Part shown: one piece after another, positions 27,288 through 36,281 of the stretch
Layout of the letters: the number at the start of each line of letters is the position of its first letter
How positions within the stretch are numbered: position 1 is the first letter of the stretch
Source of the DNA: Cylindrospermum sp. NIES-4074
Lineage (GTDB): Bacteria; Cyanobacteriota; Cyanobacteriia; Cyanobacteriales; Nostocaceae
Length of the DNA stretch: 64,000 nt
NCBI GenBank assembly: GCA_003994795.1
Contig: AP018269.1
Span: forward strand, 5,390,342-5,454,341
Reading direction: 5' to 3'
The notes under the pieces: model-generated
What the model was told of the DNA's origin: nothing
Database searches by the model: none
Seen by the model: only the letters and a program-made list of their open reading frames with translations
Translations under genes and position numbers: made by a program

Positions 27288-28553
27288 ATGAGCAATTATT
27301 TAGCCATTGCCACTGTCACCGCAACTCTACAAAGAACCTTACAGTCTAATATACAAGTAGATGTGGATGGCGCGAGGGTGACGACTGTCAGACCAGACCG
27401 CTTGAATAGTGGTTCTCCAGAAGCTGGAGTTAATCTTTATCTTTACGATGTTTTACATAATCCTGCTTGGCTGAGTGCGGATTTGCGTCGCAACCACTCA
27501 GATGAGAAATATGTCAAGCAATCGCAAACAGGCTTGGATCTCTTCTACTTAGTCACTTGCTACGGCAACGATGTCGAGTTGGAACCACAGCGGCTCATGG
27601 GTAGCGTTGTCCGCACCTTGAAGAGTAAATCAATTGTTACCAAGGAAATGATTCGCGAGACGGTAGCCGACTCAACTTTTACATTTTTGGTAGGTTCTAA
27701 TCTTGCAGAGCAAGTTGAAACCATCGCCGTTACTCCCATTGACTTAAATGTAGAAGAAATATCTAAAATCTGGTCGGTATTTTTCCAGACACCTTATTCT
27801 TTATCAGTCGCTTATCGAGCTACTGTTGCCTTGATTGACAGCGGTGATATCCCCACAAAACCCTTACCTGTACGCAATCTTCAGCCCCACGTCACGCCGT
27901 ACCAGCCAGCAATAGTCCAAGTTAAGACAACAGAAGCATTATCATCAATTTGGCTGCCGCAGCCATCGACAACGCCATTAATTCTGGCTAGCAGCACGTT
28001 GGTGATTCAAGGTAATAGGTTAAGCGATACAATTACCCAAGTCCGCATCGGTAATGTTAAAGCCACTCCTCAAACAGCAACCGACAGACAGATTACTTTA
28101 GAAATACCCTCAATACCTATAGAATCCTTGCGGGCTGGTATTCAGAGTTTACAGGTACTTCATCCCCGTCAACATATTAGCTCTAATGTTGTACCTATCT
28201 TATTGCGCCCCACTATCGGTAATATCACTGTTGCTAATGTGCGCGGTAGGGGTAAAGATCCGCGATCGGCTGATGTCACTGTGGAGGTCAATTTTATAAT
28301 TGATCAGAACCAAGAGGTAGGCTTGGTATTAAGTGAACTTTCACTTTCACAAAGTGTAGAGTATTCCTTCGATCCAAATAAGTATCGACAGGCTAATTCT
28401 AAATCAATTACTTTTGCAGTTAGTGATTGTTTGCCAGGAACTTATCTAGTACGTCTGGTAATAGACGGTGCAGAAAGTCTGCTGACAGTTGATACAGACC
28501 GAACTAGCCCGACATTTGAACAGTATATCGGCCCTATTGTCGTAATTCCCTAA
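27288..28553 (+). CDS. DUF4255 protein, long form with Ig-like extension
   Basis: A 421-residue protein. Residues 1-190 are DUF4255 (SNYLAIATVTATLQRTLQS, PEAGVNLYLYDVLHNPAW, LDLFYLVTCYGNDVELEPQR, YSLSVAYRATVALID), the family of Afp16 tail terminators. Residues 225-320 look like an IPT/Ig-like domain (LVIQGNRLSDTITQVRIGN), and the rest is also beta-rich. Long DUF4255 versions are common in cyanobacterial and other eCIS loci. It lies upstream of the AAA+ gene, separated by a truncated cargo gene. Having a short and a long version suggests different roles, such as cap versus terminator. Confidence 0.9.
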   Translation: MSNYLAIATVTATLQRTLQSNIQVDVDGARVTTVRPDRLNSGSPEAGVNLYLYDVLHNPAWLSADLRRNHSDEKYVKQSQTGLDLFYLVTCYGNDVELEPQRLMGSVVRTLKSKSIVTKEMIRETVADSTFTFLVGSNLAEQVETIAVTPIDLNVEEISKIWSVFFQTPYSLSVAYRATVALIDSGDIPTKPLPVRNLQPHVTPYQPAIVQVKTTEALSSIWLPQPSTTPLILASSTLVIQGNRLSDTITQVRIGNVKATPQTATDRQITLEIPSIPIESLRAGIQSLQVLHPRQHISSNVVPILLRPTIGNITVANVRGRGKDPRSADVTVEVNFIIDQNQEVGLVLSELSLSQSVEYSFDPNKYRQANSKSITFAVSDCLPGTYLVRLVIDGAESLLTVDTDRTSPTFEQYIGPIVVIP

Positions 28554-28571
28554 TTAGTGGGAATTGCCAGC

Positions 28572-28640
28572 GGTGCAGTTGTGTGGGGCATTTTCTAGCC
28601 TCCGCAACAGCGAAATCGATGATTTATTGCACCTGTTAAC
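28572..28640 (+). pseudogene. Remnant of a second AAA+ ATPase gene copy
   Basis: Two blocks match the intact AAA+ gene in order: TGCAGTTGTGTGGGG (here near 28574, intact copy near 30115) and CTCCGCAACAGCGAAATCGA followed by TGAT-TATTGC (here near 28601, intact copy near 30221). The approximately 90 bp between these blocks in the intact gene are missing here. No open frame remains. It shows that part of the AAA+ gene was duplicated directly downstream of the long DUF4255 gene and then decayed. Confidence 0.7.
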
Positions 28641-28645
28641 CAAGT

Positions 28646-28678
28646 GCGATGGCGTACCCGCCCCCTGGAAGCGATCGC
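28646..28678. repeat. Dispersed GCGATGGCGTACCCGCC palindromic repeat, copy 2
   Basis: The sequence gcgatggcgtacccgccccc followed by tggaagcgatcgc lies directly after the AAA+ gene remnant. It ends in a HIP1 GCGATCGC site. Confidence 0.7.
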
Positions 28679-28905
28679 ATTAACGCAAGTGAAAACATGG
28701 TTTTTTCTCTGGCAAAAGTAAAAACAGATACATATTGTAATAAAGCTAAAAAGGCATCTGCTACTATTAATAAGGATTTTACTGCGTAATAACACTGTTG
28801 ATTACGGCTTATTCCCTGAAAACTGTGCAAAAATAATACAACTAGTATCAATCAATAAGCTAAAAGTTTATACCTTGGTACAAAAATACTGTAAGGATGG
28901 GGTAA

Positions 28906-29358
28906 ATGTACAGCAGACAGCACAGAACAGGCAAAAATTCTGCCAACAACTCTGATATACCAGCAACAAATCAGTTTGCACCGCGTCCTTATGTCCATCA
29001 GCCTCAACCAGAAGTAGCACCCCCCCAACAAGACCAAGCAGCAGATTTACAGGCTAAATCGGAAAGCATAGAGCCGATTGATAGTGGCATGATAGAACTC
29101 GGTGTATTGTCTCGTTATGCGACAAGACCAGAGCCGCAGCGACCAAGAATTCAGATGAAGAAGCTGAATATTGGTCAGCCAGGAGACAAACATGAGCAAG
29201 AAGCGGATAGGGTGGCAGCAGATGTAGTGCAGCGGATGGATGCACCTCTTGATGAACGTGTTCAACGTCAGCAACTGCTAGAAGAGAAAGAAGGGGGGAC
29301 ACCAGGCGATGGCGCAGAGCGCCCGCTGGAAGCGATGGCGTACCCGAATTACTATTGA
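28906..29358 (+). CDS. Truncated leader-only CIS cargo protein
   Basis: A 150-residue protein. Residues 1-90 are the shared leader ([34 protein letters not shown]). It continues with GQPGDKHEQEADRVAADVVQ, the usual lead-in to DUF4157, and stops after VQRQQLLEEKEGGTPGDGAE. The metallopeptidase-like domain is absent. The last 15 or so codons come from a dispersed palindromic repeat at 29306-29347, so the gene was probably cut by that element. It may be a pseudogene or a still expressed leader peptide. It sits between the long DUF4255 gene and the AAA+ gene. Confidence 0.75.
   Translation: MYSRQHRTGKNSANNSDIPATNQFAPRPYVHQPQPEVAPPQQDQAADLQAKSESIEPIDSGMIELGVLSRYATRPEPQRPRIQMKKLNIGQPGDKHEQEADRVAADVVQRMDAPLDERVQRQQLLEEKEGGTPGDGAERPLEAMAYPNYY
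29306..29347. repeat. Dispersed palindromic repeat, copy 3, in the end of a cargo gene
   Basis: GCGATGGCGCAGAGCGCCCG followed by CTGGAAGCGATGGCGTACCCG. It provides the final codons of the truncated cargo gene at 28906-29358, with a stop codon soon after. Confidence 0.7.
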
Positions 29359-29474
29359 CAAAATACCATATTAATGAATCCATTAAAAATTAATCTATTA
29401 TTTGATTTACTTTCCTTAAGTCAAATTGATTACCCAAAATATAGTCAATAATTTAGTTAAAGACGGCGATTATT

Positions 29475-31475
29475 GTGGGCATTATTGAGATTGATATGAA
29501 AAATCAGCTTTTTACTCACCACTCATCACTCACTTCTGACAATCTGGAATGGTATGAAGCTAACGAAAAATACTTGAGGAATGCACTGGATGTAATTCGT
29601 GGTTTGTTGACATCTCAGCATCCAAAAGAAAATATTCATCTCCATCCCCCTCATCACCCCTCCTTAGCACTCAGCGAGCTCTGCAAAGCCTTTCAATTGT
29701 CAGATTTTGAGCGCAATCTGCTGTTGCTTTGTGCGGGGATGGAATTAGATGGGAATTGGGGAGAGTTATGCGCCAAAGGTAGTAATTCAGTACAATCCTA
29801 TCCAACCTTCAATTTAGCTCTGAAAGTGCTACCACAAGGGCATTGGAGCGCTTTCTTACCCACTGGCAGATTGCGGAAATGGCAACTGATTCATATTGGG
29901 CCAGGTGCTGTTGTTAATCTCAGTCCATTGCAGATTGATGAACGGATACTGCACTATCTCGTGGGTCATGATCATTTAGATCAACGATTGCGGGGCATTG
30001 TCAAGCCTTTGGAGGCGCAAATTGAAATCCAAGTGCCTTCCCATTTACAAATAGCTGAACAATTAGCAAATACATGGTCGCGATCGCAGCAGACATCAGA
30101 GGGATTGCCCGCAGTGCAGTTGTGTGGGGATGAAGTTGCTAGCAAAAGAGCGATCGCATCTCACGCCTGCCAAATGCTCAATATTAACTTACACATCATG
30201 TCTGCTGCGACAATCTCAGCCCTCCGCAACAGCGAAATCGATGATGTATTGCGCCTTTGGGAACGGGAATCAATATTAACCAATAGCGCTCTATTACTCG
30301 ATTGTGATGAATTAGATGCCACAGATATAACTAAAGAAAGTGCGATCGCGCGGTTGATTGATAACATTCCCTGTCCCCTGATTATTTCTAGCTTAGACAG
30401 AAGGCGATCGCTTGAACGTCCTGTGATTAATATCGAAGTCCATAAACCCAGCACCGTTGAACAGCGAGCGATTTGGCACAATGCTTTAGGTGAAGTTGCT
30501 TCCAGCCTCAACGGGCACGTGGAAACTTTAGTGTCACACTTCAGCCTTAATGCTACGACAATTTACACCGTCTGTACAGAAGCTAAAGGCAAGGGTGGAA
30601 TTGGGGAAAACACAGCACTCAGCACTCTTTTGTGGGATACCTGCCGTTCTCAGTCGCGTCCGCGTTTAGATGAATTAGCCCAACCTATTGAACTTGGTTC
30701 CTCTTGGGATGATTTAGTATTGCCAGAAGCACAGCGTCAAGTTTTACGAGATATCGCCGCCCATGTGCGACAACGGGCAAAAGTATATGAAAAATGGGGA
30801 TTTGGCAACAAAGGTGGGCGCGGTTTAGGCATTAGCGCCTTATTTGCTGGTGCCAGCGGCACCGGTAAAACAATGGCCGCAGAAGTTATAGCCGATGAAC
30901 TGCGCCTAGACTTGTATCGCATTGACTTAAGTCAGGTGGTGAGTAAGTACATTGGGGAAACAGAGAAAAATTTACGCCGAGTGTTTGATGCAGCAGAAAC
31001 TGGGGGAGCAATTTTGCTTTTTGATGAAGCAGACGCTTTATTTGGCAAGCGTAGTGATGTCAAAGACAGTCATGATCGCCATGCCAATATTGAAGTCGGC
31101 TACTTGCTGCAACGCATGGAAGCTTATCGGGGTTTGGCAATTCTTACCACTAACTTAAAAAGTTCTCTGGATCAAGCTTTTATGCGCCGGATTCGGTTTA
31201 TCGTTCAGTTCCCCTTCCCCGATGTCAACCAGCGAGAGGAGATTTGGCAGCGCATTTTCCCCCGCAAAACGCCAACCGCAGGACTAGATCCCGGCTTGCT
31301 GGCGCGGTTAAATGTATCTGGCGGTAATATTCGCAACATTGCCCTCAATGCAGCTTTTTTGGCAGCTGATGCGGGGGAGCCTGTAGAGATGAAACATATT
31401 TTACAAGCAGCTAAGAGTGAGTATGCCAAGTTGGAACGACCGTTGACAGATGCAGAAGTGAGAGATTGGGTTTAA
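29475..31475 (+). CDS. CIS-associated AAA+ ATPase (Afp15-like)
   Basis: A 666-residue protein from a GTG start; the ATG 21 bp later (29496) is an alternative. The N-terminal half (about 1-400) is the family-specific region of eCIS ATPases with a degenerate ATPase-like fold. The C-terminal AAA+ module has Walker A GASGTGKT (about 459-466), Walker B AILLFDEADALFGKRS, sensor TTNLKSSLDQAFMRRIRF with arginine finger, and the lid region SGGNIRNIALNAAFLAA. Afp15-type ATPases are thought to act in assembly of the particle and are distinct from ClpV. The N-terminus carries a heptamer-like stretch (THHSSLTS) not expected to be functional. Confidence 0.95.
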   Translation: MGIIEIDMKNQLFTHHSSLTSDNLEWYEANEKYLRNALDVIRGLLTSQHPKENIHLHPPHHPSLALSELCKAFQLSDFERNLLLLCAGMELDGNWGELCAKGSNSVQSYPTFNLALKVLPQGHWSAFLPTGRLRKWQLIHIGPGAVVNLSPLQIDERILHYLVGHDHLDQRLRGIVKPLEAQIEIQVPSHLQIAEQLANTWSRSQQTSEGLPAVQLCGDEVASKRAIASHACQMLNINLHIMSAATISALRNSEIDDVLRLWERESILTNSALLLDCDELDATDITKESAIARLIDNIPCPLIISSLDRRRSLERPVINIEVHKPSTVEQRAIWHNALGEVASSLNGHVETLVSHFSLNATTIYTVCTEAKGKGGIGENTALSTLLWDTCRSQSRPRLDELAQPIELGSSWDDLVLPEAQRQVLRDIAAHVRQRAKVYEKWGFGNKGGRGLGISALFAGASGTGKTMAAEVIADELRLDLYRIDLSQVVSKYIGETEKNLRRVFDAAETGGAILLFDEADALFGKRSDVKDSHDRHANIEVGYLLQRMEAYRGLAILTTNLKSSLDQAFMRRIRFIVQFPFPDVNQREEIWQRIFPRKTPTAGLDPGLLARLNVSGGNIRNIALNAAFLAADAGEPVEMKHILQAAKSEYAKLERPLTDAEVRDWV

Positions 31476-31684
31476 ACTCTGGCGAGAGTAAAATCAAGTA
31501 CAAATTTCACTGTTTGATGCTACAGGAATTGTAACCAAAATCTCAATCGGAGATAACACCAAGAAATATGGAATTCAATCTTCCAAAATTTTTCGCTCTC
31601 CAATTATTTGGTAAATAAGTTGACACGCTTCAGCAGATAATGCATACTAACTAGTGGTTATTAAACAGATATGAATACAAAGGA

Positions 31685-33223
31685 ATGGCTCCTGTGAAGC
31701 CATTTCTTTGTTGGAGTTGTACGTCATTCTTTCTATATGCCAGATATCAAAAGCGATCGCTCCTGAGTACAGGTGCGTATTTACTGTTTTTGAAAGTAAA
31801 CAGACCAACAATAATTGACACAAAAGTAGACAAAACTATGAAATTTAACTTCACAACTTCATCGTTGGCTATACCGTCTCTACTTGTGGGAATCGCTGCG
31901 CTATTAGCCTGCGATTTCACGCCAGAATCCTTTAGCATTCATCAAGCATTGAGTAATTGGATTAATGATTTGCACTTGGGATTAATACCACTCCTATTAC
32001 TCGGTTGTACCCGTGCAATCTATGCCTTTGAAAATAATTCATCTGAAGATAAATCATCATACATTACAGTGCGTTCCATGGACTGGTCTGATCCAAATAT
32101 GTCCTTAAGTCTATGGGCATTACCTTCAGGAAAGAAACGGGTAGGTGCTAACAAAAACAGTGAGGGCAATCCACTAACATGGGAATCTAAGTATGCCAGC
32201 GTCATTGTATGTAACTATGGCAAGGCTACAACTGATGGGATGAACGAGAAGGGCTTAGTTATCAATTTGCTTTTTCTACCAGACGCTGACTACGGCGAGA
32301 AGAATAACCCTGAAAATAAAAAACCACGTTTAGCGGTTTCAGGTTGGGGGCAGTACATATTAGACAAATACGCAACCGTCGCAGAGGCTGTAGAAGAGTT
32401 AAGAAATGAGTCATTCACTATTGTTACGGATAAAATACCCTTTCTTACACAGGGTAGTTCCCCCGAATATAAGCCAAAAAATATATTGCTACATCTAAGC
32501 ATTTCTGATGCAACCGGAGATTCAGCAATCTTACAGTACATTAAGATTGACAATCAGAGCAAGTTAGAAATTTATCATAATAGAAAATACAAAGCTGTGA
32601 CTAACTCTCTGTATGAGAAGCAATTCAAAATTTTAAAGGAATTTGAAGATAAGGGTTGGAACACACAAGAATTTTCTTGGGATGCTTTAAAGACTAAAAA
32701 AGGAAACGAAGAAGTAAAAGAGATGACTCCGCCAATGAATGGCGCTGACATTCGATTTATCCGCGCCTCATTTTACAGCGCTCATCTTCAAGCTATAAAT
32801 GAGCACTCAAGAGCAATTTTGGTGGAAGGGACAGAGGATTTCTTTAAGGAATCATGGTCATATGAAGAAGGGATCGCTGGAGCTTTTTCCTTAATTCGTA
32901 ATTTGTCAACGCCATTAAATGTTAAAACATTAGATAACCCGTTCCTTTCCTCTACACTCTGGCGTACTGTTTCAGATCAGAAGAACAAACGCTTGTTCTT
33001 GGAAACCACCAGGAGTATATACCCAATCTATGTTGACCTACCTGAATTGTTTCAGAAAATTGGCACAACAACGCATAAACTTGTTTTATTGGAGCCGCCA
33101 AAAAGAGAGGGCGGTAAAAGGGTTGAGCTACAGGAGGAGCAAATGAAACATCAAAGAAAGATAGGCAAGGTTAACGATGAGTTTGAGCCTACAGACGACG
33201 GGTTTGACTTTGACCCCATGTAA
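31685..33223 (+). CDS. Linear-amide C-N hydrolase (penicillin V acylase / choloylglycine hydrolase family)
   Basis: The frame gives 512 residues, but Met52 (ATG at 31838) is a more likely start because it begins a lipoprotein-like signal, MKFNFTTSS then LLVGIAALLAC. The catalytic motif is GCTRAIYAF with Cys108 (Cys57 from the inner start), followed by ITVRSMDW, ASVIVCNYGKATTDGMNEKG and later NGADIRFIRASFYSA. In this Ntn-hydrolase family the Cys becomes N-terminal after processing and attacks amide bonds such as acyl-homoserine lactones, penicillin V or bile salts. The true substrate cannot be told. It lies after the AAA+ gene, without the cargo leader. The C-terminus is charged (DEFEPTDDGFDFD). 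Confidence 0.85.
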   Translation: MAPVKPFLCWSCTSFFLYARYQKRSLLSTGAYLLFLKVNRPTIIDTKVDKTMKFNFTTSSLAIPSLLVGIAALLACDFTPESFSIHQALSNWINDLHLGLIPLLLLGCTRAIYAFENNSSEDKSSYITVRSMDWSDPNMSLSLWALPSGKKRVGANKNSEGNPLTWESKYASVIVCNYGKATTDGMNEKGLVINLLFLPDADYGEKNNPENKKPRLAVSGWGQYILDKYATVAEAVEELRNESFTIVTDKIPFLTQGSSPEYKPKNILLHLSISDATGDSAILQYIKIDNQSKLEIYHNRKYKAVTNSLYEKQFKILKEFEDKGWNTQEFSWDALKTKKGNEEVKEMTPPMNGADIRFIRASFYSAHLQAINEHSRAILVEGTEDFFKESWSYEEGIAGAFSLIRNLSTPLNVKTLDNPFLSSTLWRTVSDQKNKRLFLETTRSIYPIYVDLPELFQKIGTTTHKLVLLEPPKREGGKRVELQEEQMKHQRKIGKVNDEFEPTDDGFDFDPM

Positions 33224-33409
33224 TCCAAACAAGGATGAAAGTAATAAGGCAAGTTGCTGGTTAGCAGTTCAATCTCGGCTCTGCGATTAAGTAGCGAATA
33301 AGGCTAATTTTATCCCTTTTTTCCCTTGCTGTATTACAATTACTCTTCTCTATTAATTTTGAGGTATATCTTGTCCCAGAATGCCAATATTTACCTCAAA
33401 GCACACTAA

Positions 33410-33690
33410 AATTGCTACACCTCAACAGTGCGAACGGTGGAGTGATTTAATGCCAATAATAGTGATATTGTCTTGGATAACCCCCTACCGTGGCAAAATT
33501 CAATCGAGAAGTTAACCCCTGGAAGGGTTGCTCAGTCTATGGCAGGAGTTATAGCGAGGATTGGAACACCAGCCTCACCTCCAAAACCCCGTGGAAAATC
33601 ACCTGGTTGGAAAACTGGGCAGCCACGCATGCGTAGAATTAACTTTCCTGTGGTTAGCAAACGCACTTCTAAGCCTCGCCAACAAACTAT
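33410..33690 (+). pseudogene. Transposase C-terminal remnant, copy 1
   Basis: Translation gives TPQQCERWSDLMPI, then after a small deletion and frame change DNPLPWQNSIEKLTPGRVAQ and IGTPASPPKPRGKSPGW. This is the C-terminal signature (LTPGRVA, PKPRGKSPGW) of a cyanobacterial DDE transposase family. No catalytic region or ends remain. A related remnant in the same direction is at 34990-35345. Confidence 0.75.
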
Positions 33691-33697
33691 AGCAAAG

Positions 33698-33812
33698 TGC
33701 TGAATGCTGAGGAGCCAGCCGCGTGGGCGGGTTTCCCGACTTGAGGAGCCACTGCGTTGCGGGGGTTCCCCCCGTTGAAGCAAGTGGCGTCGGACTGGCG
33801 TTGCTGAGTATA
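33698..33812. repeat. Cluster of short GC-rich repeats
   Basis: Contains GAGGAGCCAGCCGCGTGGGC, GGGTTTCCCGACTTGAGGAG and GTTCCCCCCGTTGAAGCAAG, followed by TGGCGTCGGACTGGCG. This is a family of short interspersed repeats seen in Nostoc-type genomes. It also carries a heptamer-like GTGCTGAATGCTGAG start. Confidence 0.6.
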
Positions 33813-34187
33813 AACCTAGTTGCTTCAAGGCTTTGAGGAATCAACACCGTCCTAACCACCGAGAAGGTTGCTATACTAACTCGGCTTAGTTCGGGCATTT
33901 TTCCAATTTTTAGGTATAAGTTCTTTAACCCACCATCGTTGGGTCATTTTTCATGTTTTAGTCTAAACTCCAGAGTATCGTTAATATTTCTTTACTTTTA
34001 AATTCATAAACAATTCTTTTCAATCAAATATTTTTGTGCATTTTAATTGTATTTACTGAAATGATTAAATTTTAGGTGAAGCTTAGTATTTTTACGTAAA
34101 TATGTACTGGTAAAACCTATTGGATGCTGTATAATAAAATGACCAAGCAGACGCTTATAAATTTCATTACTCTTAGAAGGATTTTAA

Positions 34188-34862
34188 ATGAAAATCTCAG
34201 AATTGCCAAAATTGGGAATCGCTTTATCTGTCAGTTTTGTGTTATTCAATAATTTGAAAGCGCAGGCGGCAACTATACATTATGAGACAAATTTTGCGCC
34301 ATTTTTGCCTACAAACTTTAATCCTGGCGATACCTTTGATTTAAGTTTTAGAATACATGATATTAACAGACCTAAACCAATTAGAATTACAAGAATATAT
34401 TATCATGTTGTTACTTCCTTACTTAGTGCTGATCGAGTAACTTTAAGAGATATATTTATCCCTTTATCCTTTGACACCTTGTCATCACAATCATCTTCTA
34501 ATTTTACTTCTGGCTTAGTTTCCACACCATCTGATGGCGCTGACCTCACTCTTGTTGGCTTAGGTGGTTTTGCCATAACAAACAACTTCATACCATTTAA
34601 TTTAGGAATTCAACGTTCAGATATAGCAGCTGCTAATTTATCATTCGATTTGGAGACTGATGGTTTAGTCAATGGAGATGGATTTGTTGCCTCGCTGAAT
34701 TTAAACGGGACAAGCCTCGGCTCAAGAGCATTTGAACCAGTTCCTGAACCCACCTCCACCCTCAGCCTCCTAGCCCTTGGCACACTAGGCGCAGCATCAA
34801 CCCTCAAACGCAAACTAAAGCCCTTTAAATCTACTGTAAGAGAACTAGAAAAAATCTCTTAA
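34188..34862 (+). CDS. PEP-CTERM sorting-domain exported protein
   Basis: A 224-residue protein with a signal peptide (hydrophobic residues 10-27, ending QAQA/A) and a PEP-CTERM tail: VPEPTSTLSLLALGTLG, then AASTLKRKLK. The body (residues 30-185) is beta-rich and low in Cys, with no recognised fold. PEP-CTERM tails are processed by exosortase-type systems and associate with the cell surface or exopolysaccharide. The C-terminus extends about 18 residues beyond the usual basic end. It is flanked on both sides by decayed transposase fragments, so it may have arrived with them. Confidence 0.85.
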   Translation: MKISELPKLGIALSVSFVLFNNLKAQAATIHYETNFAPFLPTNFNPGDTFDLSFRIHDINRPKPIRITRIYYHVVTSLLSADRVTLRDIFIPLSFDTLSSQSSSNFTSGLVSTPSDGADLTLVGLGGFAITNNFIPFNLGIQRSDIAAANLSFDLETDGLVNGDGFVASLNLNGTSLGSRAFEPVPEPTSTLSLLALGTLGAASTLKRKLKPFKSTVRELEKIS

Positions 34863-35731
34863 AACCATCAATAAAAACTCATAACTCCTTCATTCAATCA
34901 GAACAAGTAAAGCGATTGCATATCACCTCACCTTCCCAAATACACAACACCCAGCTTAGTTAGATATGAAAATGCTTGTTGGTGTCTTTACTTGCGTCGC
35001 TTCACGATTGACCACTGGTATCGCTTTTTAAAGCAACGTCTACATTGGACTGTTCCAAAGTTTGGCACTCCCAAGCAAAGTGAGCGGTGGAGTGACCTAA
35101 TGCCGTTCATGACTTGGGAATTGTGGTTAGCCCGTGATATCATCACCGACAATCCTCTACCCTCTCCCAAAGGGAGAAGGTAGCGCCAAGGCAGAAGTCT
35201 CAGGGTAAATTGACCCCTGGAAGAGTTGCTCAAGCTCTGGGTAGAGTTTTCTCGGTGATTGGTACTCCTACCTGTCTACCCAAACCTCGCGGAAAGTCCC
35301 CTGGTTGGGAACCAGGAAAGGGAGCAATGCGATTTTGTGGGATGACCCGACCTGGAGAGCGATCGCTAAATTTTTATTACGTATTAAAAATTATTTGATA
35401 CTTGTATATAAGTTTTATTGCTTAGACGAAAATCCTCAAAGAAATGAGCTTTGGGTCTATTGTTGTTACCAGAAAAAGGTAGAATTTCCTTTCAAGAATA
35501 GTATTGAAAAAGGAAGTATATACTTGGTTTAAAAAAGCACGCAAAACTTTAAAAAAAGCTAATGCTCTTACTGTAATCAGGCAGATGGATGAATTCATTG
35601 GGCTGTCTGTCGCTTTTGAGTTATCGTTGTGGAAGACGATAACTCTACTACATCTGCCCTCTCTCTTCATACTCTTTTTTTGGCTAAGGTATTGATAGAT
35701 TGTAAGTATTTTTCGCAGCAGTTGAGTAAGG
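34863..35731. other. Intergenic region with second transposase remnant
   Basis: 869 bp between the PEP-CTERM gene and the converging DcrB-like gene. The first half is the transposase remnant at 34990-35345. The second half is AT-rich; I see no supported gene in it. Confidence 0.6.
34990..35345 (+). pseudogene. Transposase C-terminal remnant, copy 2
   Basis: Reads FTIDHWYRFLKQRLHWTVPK, FGTPKQSERWSDLMPF, MTWELWLARDIITDNPLP, then is interrupted by a short repeat (CCTCTCCCAAAGGGAGAAGG near 35160) and a stop. It continues in other frames with LTPGRVAQALGRV and KPRGKSPGWEPG. It is longer than copy 1 and clearly the same family. There is no catalytic core. Confidence 0.8.
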
Positions 35732-36241
35732 TTAGGCGATCGCACTTTTGGCAAAACGAATTGATTGTGTTGCCGCTGCAAAAATAGGTAAATATTGTTC
35801 TAGATGCTCTGTTTGCACCATAGCCAGAAGTCCACAGACAGCAGTATCTTGTTGTATGCAAACTTGATACTGAGTAATTGGCACTTCTAATTCCATATCT
35901 ACATAATTGAAAATGTCGATTCTGGCAGGGCAATTATCAATACTGACAAAACGTTGCTCTATTACCTCAAGGATATTCAACGTGTCATTATTACACTGCG
36001 AATCCATCATAGCTTCAGCTAATTCTTGGTAGTTTTCGGGATGGCGTTCATCCTCTGGTATTTCAATAATTTTGATTAAAATTTGAGGGTCGTAATCATG
36101 ATCTGAAGGTAGGACGTATATATCTGTGGGAGCATCTGTCTCTTCTTCTACCTCTGCGTTCTGCCAACTATCGGGCAAAGTAATAGAAATGCCAGTTACT
36201 TTACTGGAATAATGTACATAATTTGTTGTCGGACTTTCCAT
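35732..36241 (-). CDS. DcrB/DUF1795-like cytosolic protein, possible effector chaperone or immunity
   Basis: A 169-residue protein of the PsbP/Mog1/DUF1795 fold: VTGISITLPDSWQN start, IEIPEDERHPENYQELAEAM, a long hairpin around ERFVSIDNCPARIDIF (written here from EQRFVSIDNCPARIDIF) and a final YLPIFAAATQSIRFA helix. There is no signal peptide, so it is cytosolic, unlike periplasmic DcrB. DUF1795-type Eag proteins are known chaperones for T6SS effectors with membrane segments. The gene starts 41 bp after the lipase cargo gene, in the same direction, and that cargo has a hydrophobic glycine-rich C-terminus. A chaperone role is therefore plausible; immunity is the alternative. Confidence 0.75.
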   Translation of the reverse strand: MESPTTNYVHYSSKVTGISITLPDSWQNAEVEEETDAPTDIYVLPSDHDYDPQILIKIIEIPEDERHPENYQELAEAMMDSQCNNDTLNILEVIEQRFVSIDNCPARIDIFNYVDMELEVPITQYQVCIQQDTAVCGLLAMVQTEHLEQYLPIFAAATQSIRFAKSAIA

Positions 36242-36281
36242 AATGTTCCATTTGAGGATGATGGATTTTTCCTGATGTTAA

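Larger units (their letters stand above)
33224..34187. other. Intergenic region with transposase remnant and repeats
   Basis: 964 bp without intact gene. It holds a decayed transposase fragment (33410-33690) and a cluster of short GC-rich repeats (33698-33812). The last 300 bp are AT-rich and must carry the promoter of the PEP-CTERM gene. Confidence 0.6.

Noticed and set aside
35504..35695. Small lysine-rich frame after the second transposase remnant
   Set aside because: No homology pattern is evident, it lies in AT-rich DNA and is probably chance; it was left as intergenic.
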